A DNA stretch of 64,000 nt, taken from contig NZ_JAUSQK010000001.1 in assembly GCF_030811115.1 (NCBI RefSeq), positions 1,612,001-1,676,000 of the forward strand, in the 5' to 3' direction. Positions 43,282 to 51,044 of this stretch are shown in pieces; positions within the stretch are counted from its first letter, which is position 1, and each line of letters starts with the position of its first letter. A program made the position numbers and the translations under genes. Source of the DNA: Olsenella profusa DSM 13989. Lineage in GTDB: Bacteria; Actinomycetota; Coriobacteriia; Coriobacteriales; Atopobiaceae. A model generated the notes under the pieces. It had not been told where the DNA came from. It worked only from the letters and a program-made list of their open reading frames with translations, and made no database searches.

Positions 43282-43580
43282 GGGGCATGCCCTTTGGCGC
43301 GGGTCGCAAGGTCACGATCTACAAGACGCACGACATGCTGGAAAGGGACCTGTTCGCGAAGAAGCTCGCACAGGCTGGGATCTGGCACCAGACGAGAAGC
43401 TCCGAGATGGCCAGGAACACGGCGAGCTTTGGCAGCAACTTCGTGGACGTCCAGCGCTTTGCGGGAGACAGGGCGGCGGACAACCGCCTCTACTGCATCG
43501 ATGTCCGCTCCAGGGACGAGGGGCGGGCGAAGGACCTGTTGGGCCCTCGGTGCAGGGTCATGGAGACGGGCCTGATCTGA
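43278..43580 (+). CDS. Small protein of MoxR/VWA operon, unknown function
   Basis: 100 residues, starting at ATGA overlapping the VWA stop. It contains KVTIYKTHDMLERDLFAKKL and RLYCIDVRSRDEGRAKDLL, an alpha/beta pattern like small ferredoxin-fold (DUF2007-type) proteins. No signal peptide. Not recognised with confidence; operon position ties it to the MoxR pair. Confidence 0.65.
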   Translation: MRGMPFGAGRKVTIYKTHDMLERDLFAKKLAQAGIWHQTRSSEMARNTASFGSNFVDVQRFAGDRAADNRLYCIDVRSRDEGRAKDLLGPRCRVMETGLI

Positions 43581-43663
43581 CGGTTGTCCGGGGTTCACGG
43601 TTCTGTCGGCGCCTGGCATATGCTCCGGTGACTGCGTGTCAGCCGCTCCGCTACCTGCATGTC

Positions 43664-44757
43664 TTACGTCGTTGCCGTCACGCCGTCAAAGCTCACCGAG
43701 GCAACCTGAGACGGGTCTATGATGCGGTCAAAGAACGAGCCCGTCTGGCATATGGTCCTCCCGTCCGCCTCCTGTGAGCTGCCCGCGCCGCAGGGGATGG
43801 AAAAGCTGGTGTCGTCCTTCATGTTGATGGTGATCGTTCCCAGATCAAGGTAGGCGGGCGACCACCTGCCGCTGGCAGGGGCCTGCTCGGTCCCGTTGAC
43901 GGTGTAGTCTATCGAGACGCCCACGGGAGAGACGCTTACCCGCTGGACGCTTCCACTTGTTCCCGCCAACACGAAGGTCCCAGCAGGCGAGAGAGCTATC
44001 GCATCGCTCTGATAGTTGAGCTTGAACTTGAGGCTCCAGTTGCCCGTGGCGATGGTCGTGGTGGAGCCGAAGCTGCTGTCGGACGTGCTGATGCCCGTGA
44101 AGCTGGCCCTGGTGGTGGCGCCAATCACGTTGATGTCCGTGGTCATTTGGGTGACCATCTGGATGGCGTTGTCAGAGGGGTCGGCATCGTAGAAGTAGAT
44201 GCCACCGCCCTAGCCTCTGGCACCGTCGACGCTCTGGTCGAAGTCGGCGGTCGGATATCTGCCGTCAAGGGTGATCGTCCCTCGGGAATCTGTGTCGACC
44301 TTTCCAAGCGCTTCGCCGTCCGTGCGCCTGATGCTGTAGATCACGACGTAGTTGCACTCGTCTCCCTCATCTCCTATGATGGCATCCGCCGATATGGTTA
44401 TGCCGTCGCTCGTGATCGAGGCGGCAACCGGGCGTTCGACCTTATCCTGCACGTCGGTGGGTGTCGTCGCCCCAAAGAACACGTCGTCGATGGCGCTTGC
44501 CACGCTTACCAGCTGCCCGTTTGCATAGGCGTAGCCGCCTGCCCCGACTATACGATGGTGATTCCCGCCACCACGGCCGCAGCTGCAAGGCGCAAGCACC
44601 TGCGGGCGTGGCCCAGCTTGACGACACGACCCTCATGCCCCTTGGCCCTCGAACTCAGTGCGGCGGAGGCGATCGCCTGTGCCATCTGATCCCGCCTCGC
44701 GGGGGACAGCGTGACGCCTGACATCTCCTCTTGATACCTTGTCTGCATGCTGCTCAT
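43664..44757 (-). pseudogene. DUF4179-type anti-sigma factor, disrupted
   Basis: From ATG 44757 (ribosome site GGAGGGAAAG) the frame gives an N-terminal cytosolic part and the start of a membrane helix (CLRLAAAAVVAGITI), then a frameshift near 44555 is needed to reach GAGGYAYANGQLVSVASAIDDVF. After GARG a TAG (44210-44212) interrupts, and the same frame resumes GGGIYFYDADPSDNAIQ, ending at 43664 with TICQTGSFFDRIIDPS. This order matches DUF4179 extracytoplasmic anti-sigma proteins of this class. Two lesions make it a pseudogene, consistent with loss of its sigma partner immediately upstream. Confidence 0.78.
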
Positions 44758-44942
44758 CGTTCTTTCCCTCCAGCCTGGATCGCAGCTCCGTGCGGGCGCG
44801 GCTCAGCCTCTTGGCCACCGCGCATTCGCTCGCGCCGATCGAGCCTGCGATTTCCCTGATGCTCATGTCCTCGTAATAGTGCAGGTAGATAACCTCGCGA
44901 TAGAGGGGAGGAAGCTCCATCACGGCACGTGTGACAAGCCCT
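44633..44942 (-). pseudogene. ECF-type sigma factor, 3' fragment
   Basis: Codons from 44942 read LVTRAVMELPPLYREVIYLHYYEDMSI, the sigma-4 region, with HTH SIREIAGSIGASECAVAKRL and then RARTELRSRLEG, the usual C-terminus. The frame then runs on to 44633, overlapping the anti-sigma start by 125 bases, perhaps through a small indel at the original stop near 44755. Its 5' end is cut at 44943 by an IS21-like end. The N-terminal sigma-2 part is at 53838-54014. Confidence 0.82.
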
Positions 44943-44971
44943 TGTGTTTAGTCAAGCCGGAATTTCGATTT

Positions 44972-46629
44972 GGGGCCGGTACCGCTTTTCCGTACCTTGC
45001 TGCTAGGCTGCGAGGCCCAAGCTCTGCCTGTATTGTAGGGGGCTCATCGAGCCCAGCGAGCGCTTGATCCTCGTCTTGTTGTAACGCTCTATATAGGCGT
45101 CTATCCTCTCCTTGAGCTCATCCAACGTGACGCCCGCCCAGTCCCTGCCATAGAGCATCTCGACCTTCATGGTGCCGAAAAAGCCCTCCATGCGGGAGTT
45201 GTCAGGGCTGCACCCCTTGCGCGACATGGAGCGCATGATGCCGGCCTTCTCGCAGATGGAGATCCACTCGGGCCAGCGGTAGTGGCAGCCGCAGTCCGAA
45301 TGGATCACGAGATGGCGGCGCTCCTCGTCTGTCGTAGTGGCCAAAGCCGCCTTGAGCATGGAGTTGGCCATCTCGGCGTTGGGCGAGGTCGAGGTCGTCC
45401 AGCTTACGATGGCGCCGTCGAAGCAGTCCAAAACCGGGCTCAGATAGAGCTTGCCGGCCGGTATCGAGAGCTGCGTGACGTCGGTGAGCCATAGGAAGTT
45501 GGGAAGTCCGGCTTCGAAGTCCTGGCAGACCTTGTTGCCGGGGTGTTCCGAGACCTCGCCCTTGTAGGAGCTGTAGGCCTTCCCGGGCTTTGCCTTGCCG
45601 TGCGCCTCGAGCTTCTCCTCAGCCATTATTCGCCCTATCCTGCGCTCGCCGATGACATGTCCTCGTGCCTCGAGCTCGTCGTGGATGCGGCGCCTTCCGT
45701 AGGCGCCGTCGTTGGCGTTGAAGACGGCGCAGACCAGCTCCCGCGCCCCGGCGTCCCTGTCCCCGGCGGCGATGGCCGAGAGTTGGTACTGGTGGCTCGA
45801 TCGGGCCATGTCGAGCGCCGAGAGAAGCTCGCACAGCCTCCATTTGGGGCGCAGCGACTCAATCAGCAGAGTCTTCTCCCTGTTCGTGAGCTCGTTTGCC
45901 GGGTCGGCGCCCGTCCCTTTTCCCAGGATCTCGAGGGCGCCCTCCAGGATGTCGCGCTTGAGCTCGAGTTGGCGCAGCTCTTTCTCGAGTTCGGCCTTCC
46001 TGGCCTCGAGGGCATCTATTTCTGTCTGCGTGACGGGAGCCGCTCTGGCGGCTCCGGCGTCGGACGCGCCATTTGAGACGGCGTTGCTTGTGTCGGGCAT
46101 CGGGGGCTCCTTCTCAGGCAATAGCTCTCGCTTCCACTTGTAGAGGGTACAACGCGTGGAGCCGACCTCGTCGGCGATCTGTTGCGCGCTTCCGGCTCGT
46201 CTGACAAGCGCTGTCACGGCTTTCTGCTTCTCTTCGAGAGTGAACGTCCTGGGCTCGGCTGTCCGCCTCTCGCCAGGTGCCAGCTCGTCTATCCACTCTC
46301 TGAGCTTTTGCGTACTTCCGGGGTATCCCAGCTCGCGTCTCGTATAGGCGTTGCAGCGGCCGTGCTCCAGATAGTGGTTGACGGCGGCCCGCCTTTGCCC
46401 TTCTGAGTAGCGTTCTAGGTTGCGCCCCCTGAGCGCGCCTCCGTTGTCCTGCCATTCCCGATACCATCCTACAAGCTGTGCCCGGCTTGGATATCCCAAC
46501 TCGCGTATCGTAGCCGTGGCTTTAAAACCATACTTGATATAGAGCTCGACCGCTCTTGTCCTCTGCTCAAGGGAGTACACGCCATCCTCCAAACATCATC
46601 GTTTGGTACGGATTTCCGGTACCGGCCCC
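44972..46629 (-). mobile_element. IS3-like insertion sequence, copy 2
   Basis: 1658 bp, same terminal repeats as copy 1, target duplication TTT (44969-44971 and 46630-46632). Inserted in the istB-side end of IS21-like element 2, immediately before TGAGC. Confidence 0.95.
45003..46592 (-). CDS. IS3-family transposase (copy 2)
   Basis: The same 529-residue protein as at 10832-12421 with no difference seen, including the DDE residues and the single continuous frame. The lack of divergence points to very recent transposition. Confidence 0.95.
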   Translation of the reverse strand: MEDGVYSLEQRTRAVELYIKYGFKATATIRELGYPSRAQLVGWYREWQDNGGALRGRNLERYSEGQRRAAVNHYLEHGRCNAYTRRELGYPGSTQKLREWIDELAPGERRTAEPRTFTLEEKQKAVTALVRRAGSAQQIADEVGSTRCTLYKWKRELLPEKEPPMPDTSNAVSNGASDAGAARAAPVTQTEIDALEARKAELEKELRQLELKRDILEGALEILGKGTGADPANELTNREKTLLIESLRPKWRLCELLSALDMARSSHQYQLSAIAAGDRDAGARELVCAVFNANDGAYGRRRIHDELEARGHVIGERRIGRIMAEEKLEAHGKAKPGKAYSSYKGEVSEHPGNKVCQDFEAGLPNFLWLTDVTQLSIPAGKLYLSPVLDCFDGAIVSWTTSTSPNAEMANSMLKAALATTTDEERRHLVIHSDCGCHYRWPEWISICEKAGIMRSMSRKGCSPDNSRMEGFFGTMKVEMLYGRDWAGVTLDELKERIDAYIERYNKTRIKRSLGSMSPLQYRQSLGLAA

Positions 46630-46662
46630 TTTTGAGCACAACCTTCTTTCGGGTTTCAGCAC

Positions 46663-48938
46663 TTAACTTTTTCGGCTTTCGTCATGGGCACGCCGACGCC
46701 CTATCTTCCTGATTTGCCCAGCATGAGGCTCTCCCCGAGCCTGTGGCTGGGGCCCTTGAACCCGACGAGCCTGCCGTGGCGCGCGACGCGGTCGACGATC
46801 GCCGCCGCAAGCCTGTCGTCGGCGAACACCGTGCCCCAGCGGCCGGACTCGACGTTGGTGGTGGTGAAGATCACGCTCCTCCTCTCGTAGCTTTCCGATA
46901 TCACCTGGCAGGGCAGCCTCGCGCCGTCCACGTCGAAGGGCACGTAGCCGAACTCGTCCAGGACCAGCAGCCTCGCCTTGGTGATGTCCGCGAGCAGCCT
47001 GCCGGGCGTGCCCTCGCGCCTCGCCCTGCCGAGCCGGGGCACGAGCTGCGCGGTCTGGAAGAACCTCGCCGCGTACCCCGCCGAGGTCGCGGCGATGCCG
47101 AGTGCGGTGGCCACATGGGTCTTGCCGCGGCCGGTCTGGCCGCAGGAGACCAGGTCCCCGGCGTCGCGCACGAACGCCAGCGAGCACATCTCGTCTCGCC
47201 CCCACCCTTCGGGGAAGGCGACGTTCGACCAGTCGAACCCGTCGATCGACTTCGGCACCGGGAAGCGCGCCTGGCGCAGCAGGCGCTCCCTTTTGGTTCG
47301 GCTCCTGTGGGCGATCTCGGCCTCGGGCATCGCGGTGCACGCGGCGACCTGGCCCGGGGTCGCCGACGACAGGAAGCCGTCTATGGCGTCGTTGGATATG
47401 TAGAGCGCCCTGGCGGAAGCGCGCAGCGCCGAGTGCGCCGCCCCGCGCTCCGAGCTCGTCATCGGCATGGCGGCCACCTCCCTCGAGCATCCTCGGGGCG
47501 TCGTCGTAGACGCCGAGGTCGACCGCCTCGTCGTACCCGACGCGCGCGTCCCCCGCCGCCGCTCTCGCTGCCGAGGGCGCCACCGAGGCGCGGTCGACGC
47601 CCCCGGCCAGCCTCAGCGAGCGGGCCATGCCCTCGACCGCGGCGCACCAGCCGCGCTGGGCGCTCTCGTCGCGCAGGACCCTGAGGTCCGCGGCGAGGCC
47701 CTTGGGCTGCTCCGAGCCGGGGAAGGCGACGAGGCCCTCGGGGAGAGACGACCTCACGCTGGAGTCCCCCCGGCCCGCCGGCCTCATGCACAGGAGCCTG
47801 AGCTGCAGCGTCGGGTCGGAGCTGTCCGTCGGGGCGTCGCCCCATCGGCGCTCGTAGGTGGCGACGACCTCGCCCGTGGAGGCGTCGACCACGGTGACGT
47901 CGAAGGCGCCGAGCGCGACGGCCACCTCGCTGCGCGCGTAGGCGGGGCCCGCCGCGCATCGGTGCACGCCGGCGACGGTGAACGTCCCCTGCTTGCTGCA
48001 TTTCCTCGTCTCCCACCCGGCGCACGAGAACGCTGCCGGCGGCAGGGGCGAGAGCGCCTCCCTGTCGTCCTCGAACAGCTCGGATTCCGGCGTGCCGAGC
48101 CTGTGGTGGCGCTTGCCCTCGCCGGGGTCGAGGCAGTCCGCCAGCAGCCTCTCGTCGGACGAGCGGACGTCGTGGAAGGAGGGGGCCGGCACGAAGACGT
48201 TCCTGCGATGGCACCCCACCTCGTTCTCGACGTTGCCCCTCCCGTCTCCGGAGCAGGGGTTGGCGAGGGCGTGGTCGAGCCCGTAGTGCGCGGAGAGGCG
48301 CCTGAACGGCTCGGAGAGCCTCACCTGCCCGCCTCGGTGGCGTTGTCGAAGACGGCGCGCCTGGGCACGCCGCCCGCGAACTCGAATACGTTCCCGGGCC
48401 CCTGGCAGACGCACTCGGAGGTCTCGCCCCAGAAGACCTGGGCGGGCCCCACGTCGGGGTGCGGGAAGGCGACGGTGAGGCACTTGCCCCGGGTGGTAAC
48501 GCCGCGCACCCGGAAATCCGCTTCCCCGAAGTCGACCTGGCACTCGCCGGGAGGCCAGTCGAGCAGCAGGTACCCTGCGGCGTCCCTGCGGTCGCGCTCC
48601 CGGGCCGTCTCCTCCCGCCGGCGCCTCACGTAACGCTGCACGGTCGAACAGGACCCAGGGTAGCCCTCCTCCTCGCGCAGCCTCACGCAGACGCGCGTGG
48701 CGGTGTGGCGCTGCTTGCGCCAGTTGCGGCAATCGTCGTCGAGCCATGCGTCGATCGTCGCCTCGTAGGGCGCGAGCACCTCGCTTGCCGGCTCGCGCCT
48801 TTTGGGCGGCTCGGGAGAGAGGTCCTCCATCCTCGCGTACTTGCGCGCCGTTGGCTCCGAGATGCCCACCGTCCTTGCGATCGAGGCCATCGGCTCTCCG
48901 CCTCTCGCCCTCTTGCGCATGTCCTCTATCTTGTCCAC
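46663..48938 (-). pseudogene. IS21-family istA, frameshifted
   Basis: The N-terminal half (from GTG 48938, VDKIEDMRKRARGGEP) reads correctly to DNATEAGR, then hits TGA at 48321-48323. Relative to the copies at 12590 and 53302 about 19-20 bases are missing here (the segment encoding RRVGETA), shifting the frame. The C-terminal half (SEPFRRLSAHYGLDHALANP onward) is in the next frame. The ATG used by the other copies is ACG here. Like them, its C-terminal frame remains open across istB to 46663. Confidence 0.85.
46701..47468 (-). CDS. istB: IS21-family helper ATPase IstB (copy 2)
   Basis: 255 residues with Walker A GQTGRGKT and the normal Walker B LLVLDEFG, unlike the other two istB genes which have LGEFG. 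ATG 47468 follows GGGAGG; GTG 47477 is an alternative. Appears intact, but its istA partner is broken, so the element would need IstA in trans. Confidence 0.88.
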   Translation of the reverse strand: MPMTSSERGAAHSALRASARALYISNDAIDGFLSSATPGQVAACTAMPEAEIAHRSRTKRERLLRQARFPVPKSIDGFDWSNVAFPEGWGRDEMCSLAFVRDAGDLVSCGQTGRGKTHVATALGIAATSAGYAARFFQTAQLVPRLGRARREGTPGRLLADITKARLLVLDEFGYVPFDVDGARLPCQVISESYERRSVIFTTTNVESGRWGTVFADDRLAAAIVDRVARHGRLVGFKGPSHRLGESLMLGKSGR

Positions 48939-49077
48939 GCCGACCGTTCCCCTCTGGCCCTCCTCTGTCGAATACCGAAGCAACGACATTGTCGGGCCGA
49001 CTGCGGACGGTCGGCGTGCCCATGCCCGAAGCCGGAAGTTTCTCGTGCCCGGACCCGAAACTTTTCCGCGCTCAAAT

Positions 49078-50735
49078 GGGGCCGGTACCGCTTTTCCGTA
49101 CCTTGCTGCTAGGCTGCGAGGCCCAAGCTCTGCCTGTATTGTAGGGGGCTCATCGAGCCCAGCGAGCGCTTGATCCTCGTCTTGTTGTAACGCTCTATAT
49201 AGGCGTCTATCCTCTCCTTGAGCTCATCCAACGTGACGCCCGCCCAGTCCCTGCCATAGAGCATCTCGACCTTCATGGTGCCGAAAAAGCCCTCCATGCG
49301 GGAGTTGTCAGGGCTGCACCCCTTGCGCGACATGGAGCGCATGATGCCGGCCTTCTCGCAGATGGAGATCCACTCGGGCCAGCGGTAGTGGCAGCCGCAG
49401 TCCGAATGGATCACGAGATGGCGGCGCTCCTCGTCTGTCGTAGTGGCCAAAGCCGCCTTGAGCATGGAGTTGGCCATCTCGGCGTTGGGCGAGGTCGAGG
49501 TCGTCCAGCTTACGATGGCGCCGTCGAAGCAGTCCAAAACCGGGCTCAGATAGAGCTTGCCGGCCGGTATCGAGAGCTGCGTGACGTCGGTGAGCCATAG
49601 GAAGTTGGGAAGTCCGGCTTCGAAGTCCTGGCAGACCTTGTTGCCGGGGTGTTCCGAGACCTCGCCCTTGTAGGAGCTGTAGGCCTTCCCGGGCTTTGCC
49701 TTGCCGTGCGCCTCGAGCTTCTCCTCAGCCATTATTCGCCCTATCCTGCGCTCGCCGATGACATGTCCTCGTGCCTCGAGCTCGTCGTGGATGCGGCGCC
49801 TTCCGTAGGCGCCGTCGTTGGCGTTGAAGACGGCGCAGACCAGCTCCCGCGCCCCGGCGTCCCTGTCCCCGGCGGCGATGGCCGAGAGTTGGTACTGGTG
49901 GCTCGATCGGGCCATGTCGAGCGCCGAGAGAAGCTCGCACAGCCTCCATTTGGGGCGCAGCGACTCAATCAGCAGAGTCTTCTCCCTGTTCGTGAGCTCG
50001 TTTGCCGGGTCGGCGCCCGTCCCTTTTCCCAGGATCTCGAGGGCGCCCTCCAGGATGTCGCGCTTGAGCTCGAGTTGGCGCAGCTCTTTCTCGAGTTCGG
50101 CCTTCCTGGCCTCGAGGGCATCTATTTCTGTCTGCGTGACGGGAGCCGCTCTGGCGGCTCCGGCGTCGGACGCGCCATTTGAGACGGCGTTGCTTGTGTC
50201 GGGCATCGGGGGCTCCTTCTCAGGCAATAGCTCTCGCTTCCACTTGTAGAGGGTACAACGCGTGGAGCCGACCTCGTCGGCGATCTGTTGCGCGCTTCCG
50301 GCTCGTCTGACAAGCGCTGTCACGGCTTTCTGCTTCTCTTCGAGAGTGAACGTCCTGGGCTCGGCTGTCCGCCTCTCGCCAGGTGCCAGCTCGTCTATCC
50401 ACTCTCTGAGCTTTTGCGTACTTCCGGGGTATCCCAGCTCGCGTCTCGTATAGGCGTTGCAGCGGCCGTGCTCCAGATAGTGGTTGACGGCGGCCCGCCT
50501 TTGCCCTTCTGAGTAGCGTTCTAGGTTGCGCCCCCTGAGCGCGCCTCCGTTGTCCTGCCATTCCCGATACCATCCTACAAGCTGTGCCCGGCTTGGATAT
50601 CCCAACTCGCGTATCGTAGCCGTGGCTTTAAAACCATACTTGATATAGAGCTCGACCGCTCTTGTCCTCTGCTCAAGGGAGTACACGCCATCCTCCAAAC
50701 ATCATCGTTTGGTACGGATTTCCGGTACCGGCCCC
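49078..50735 (-). mobile_element. IS3-like insertion sequence, copy 3
   Basis: 1658 bp, target duplication AAT (49075-49077 and 50736-50738). On the strand of the host IS21 it lies between ATT and ATT-TGAGC in the istA-side end, the same position as copy 1 but in the opposite relative orientation. Confidence 0.95.
49109..50698 (-). CDS. IS3-family transposase (copy 3)
   Basis: Third copy of the same 529-residue transposase, no difference from copies 1 and 2 seen. Intact DDE core and helix-turn-helix repeats. Confidence 0.95.
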   Translation of the reverse strand: MEDGVYSLEQRTRAVELYIKYGFKATATIRELGYPSRAQLVGWYREWQDNGGALRGRNLERYSEGQRRAAVNHYLEHGRCNAYTRRELGYPGSTQKLREWIDELAPGERRTAEPRTFTLEEKQKAVTALVRRAGSAQQIADEVGSTRCTLYKWKRELLPEKEPPMPDTSNAVSNGASDAGAARAAPVTQTEIDALEARKAELEKELRQLELKRDILEGALEILGKGTGADPANELTNREKTLLIESLRPKWRLCELLSALDMARSSHQYQLSAIAAGDRDAGARELVCAVFNANDGAYGRRRIHDELEARGHVIGERRIGRIMAEEKLEAHGKAKPGKAYSSYKGEVSEHPGNKVCQDFEAGLPNFLWLTDVTQLSIPAGKLYLSPVLDCFDGAIVSWTTSTSPNAEMANSMLKAALATTTDEERRHLVIHSDCGCHYRWPEWISICEKAGIMRSMSRKGCSPDNSRMEGFFGTMKVEMLYGRDWAGVTLDELKERIDAYIERYNKTRIKRSLGSMSPLQYRQSLGLAA

Positions 50736-50849
50736 AATCAGCAAATTGAAGGCTATCAAACACATTCGGGAATGTGCACGCATTTCTTTCGGGTCCGTGC
50801 ACGAAACTTTTGCGGGTTTGCGCACGGACCCGCCGACCCTTGCAACCTC

Positions 50850-51044
50850 CTAGAACGGGACCTCGCGGACGCCGGGGTCCGGCGGCGCAGGGGGCCCGGT
50901 CGGCCCCAGCTCCTCCGGGTCCGCGACGCACTCGGGGCAGTCGAAGCCCCTGCAGAGCGTCACGACGTCGTGGTGCTCCAGCACCCAGTCGTCGAGGTCC
51001 CAGATGGGGCACGAGGCGCGGCGCGCCCCGGGCTTCTCCCTCAC
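50850..51044 (-). CDS. Small Cys-containing ORF downstream of istB in IS21-like element 3
   Basis: 64 residues starting at GTG 51044, overlapping the istB stop region, with GGGAGG upstream. It includes SCPIWDLDDWVLEHHD and CRGFDCPEC, a possible metal-binding C-x4-C-x2-C, then a Pro/Gly-rich tail. The other IS21-like copies lack it. It may be a passenger gene or chance in GC-rich DNA. Confidence 0.4.
   Translation of the reverse strand: MREKPGARRASCPIWDLDDWVLEHHDVVTLCRGFDCPECVADPEELGPTGPPAPPDPGVREVPF

Larger units (their letters stand above)
44943..50764 (-). mobile_element. IS21-like element 2 (carries two nested IS3-like copies)
   Basis: Ends are TGTGTTTAGTCAAGCC at 44943 and the complement of TGTGTTTGATAGCC ending at 50764. 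Removing both nested 1658-bp IS3-like copies leaves 2506 bp, matching element 1. Flanks (GCCCT on the left, TTCGG on the right) are not repeats of each other, so one side has been rearranged since insertion. istB is intact; istA is frameshifted. Confidence 0.85.
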
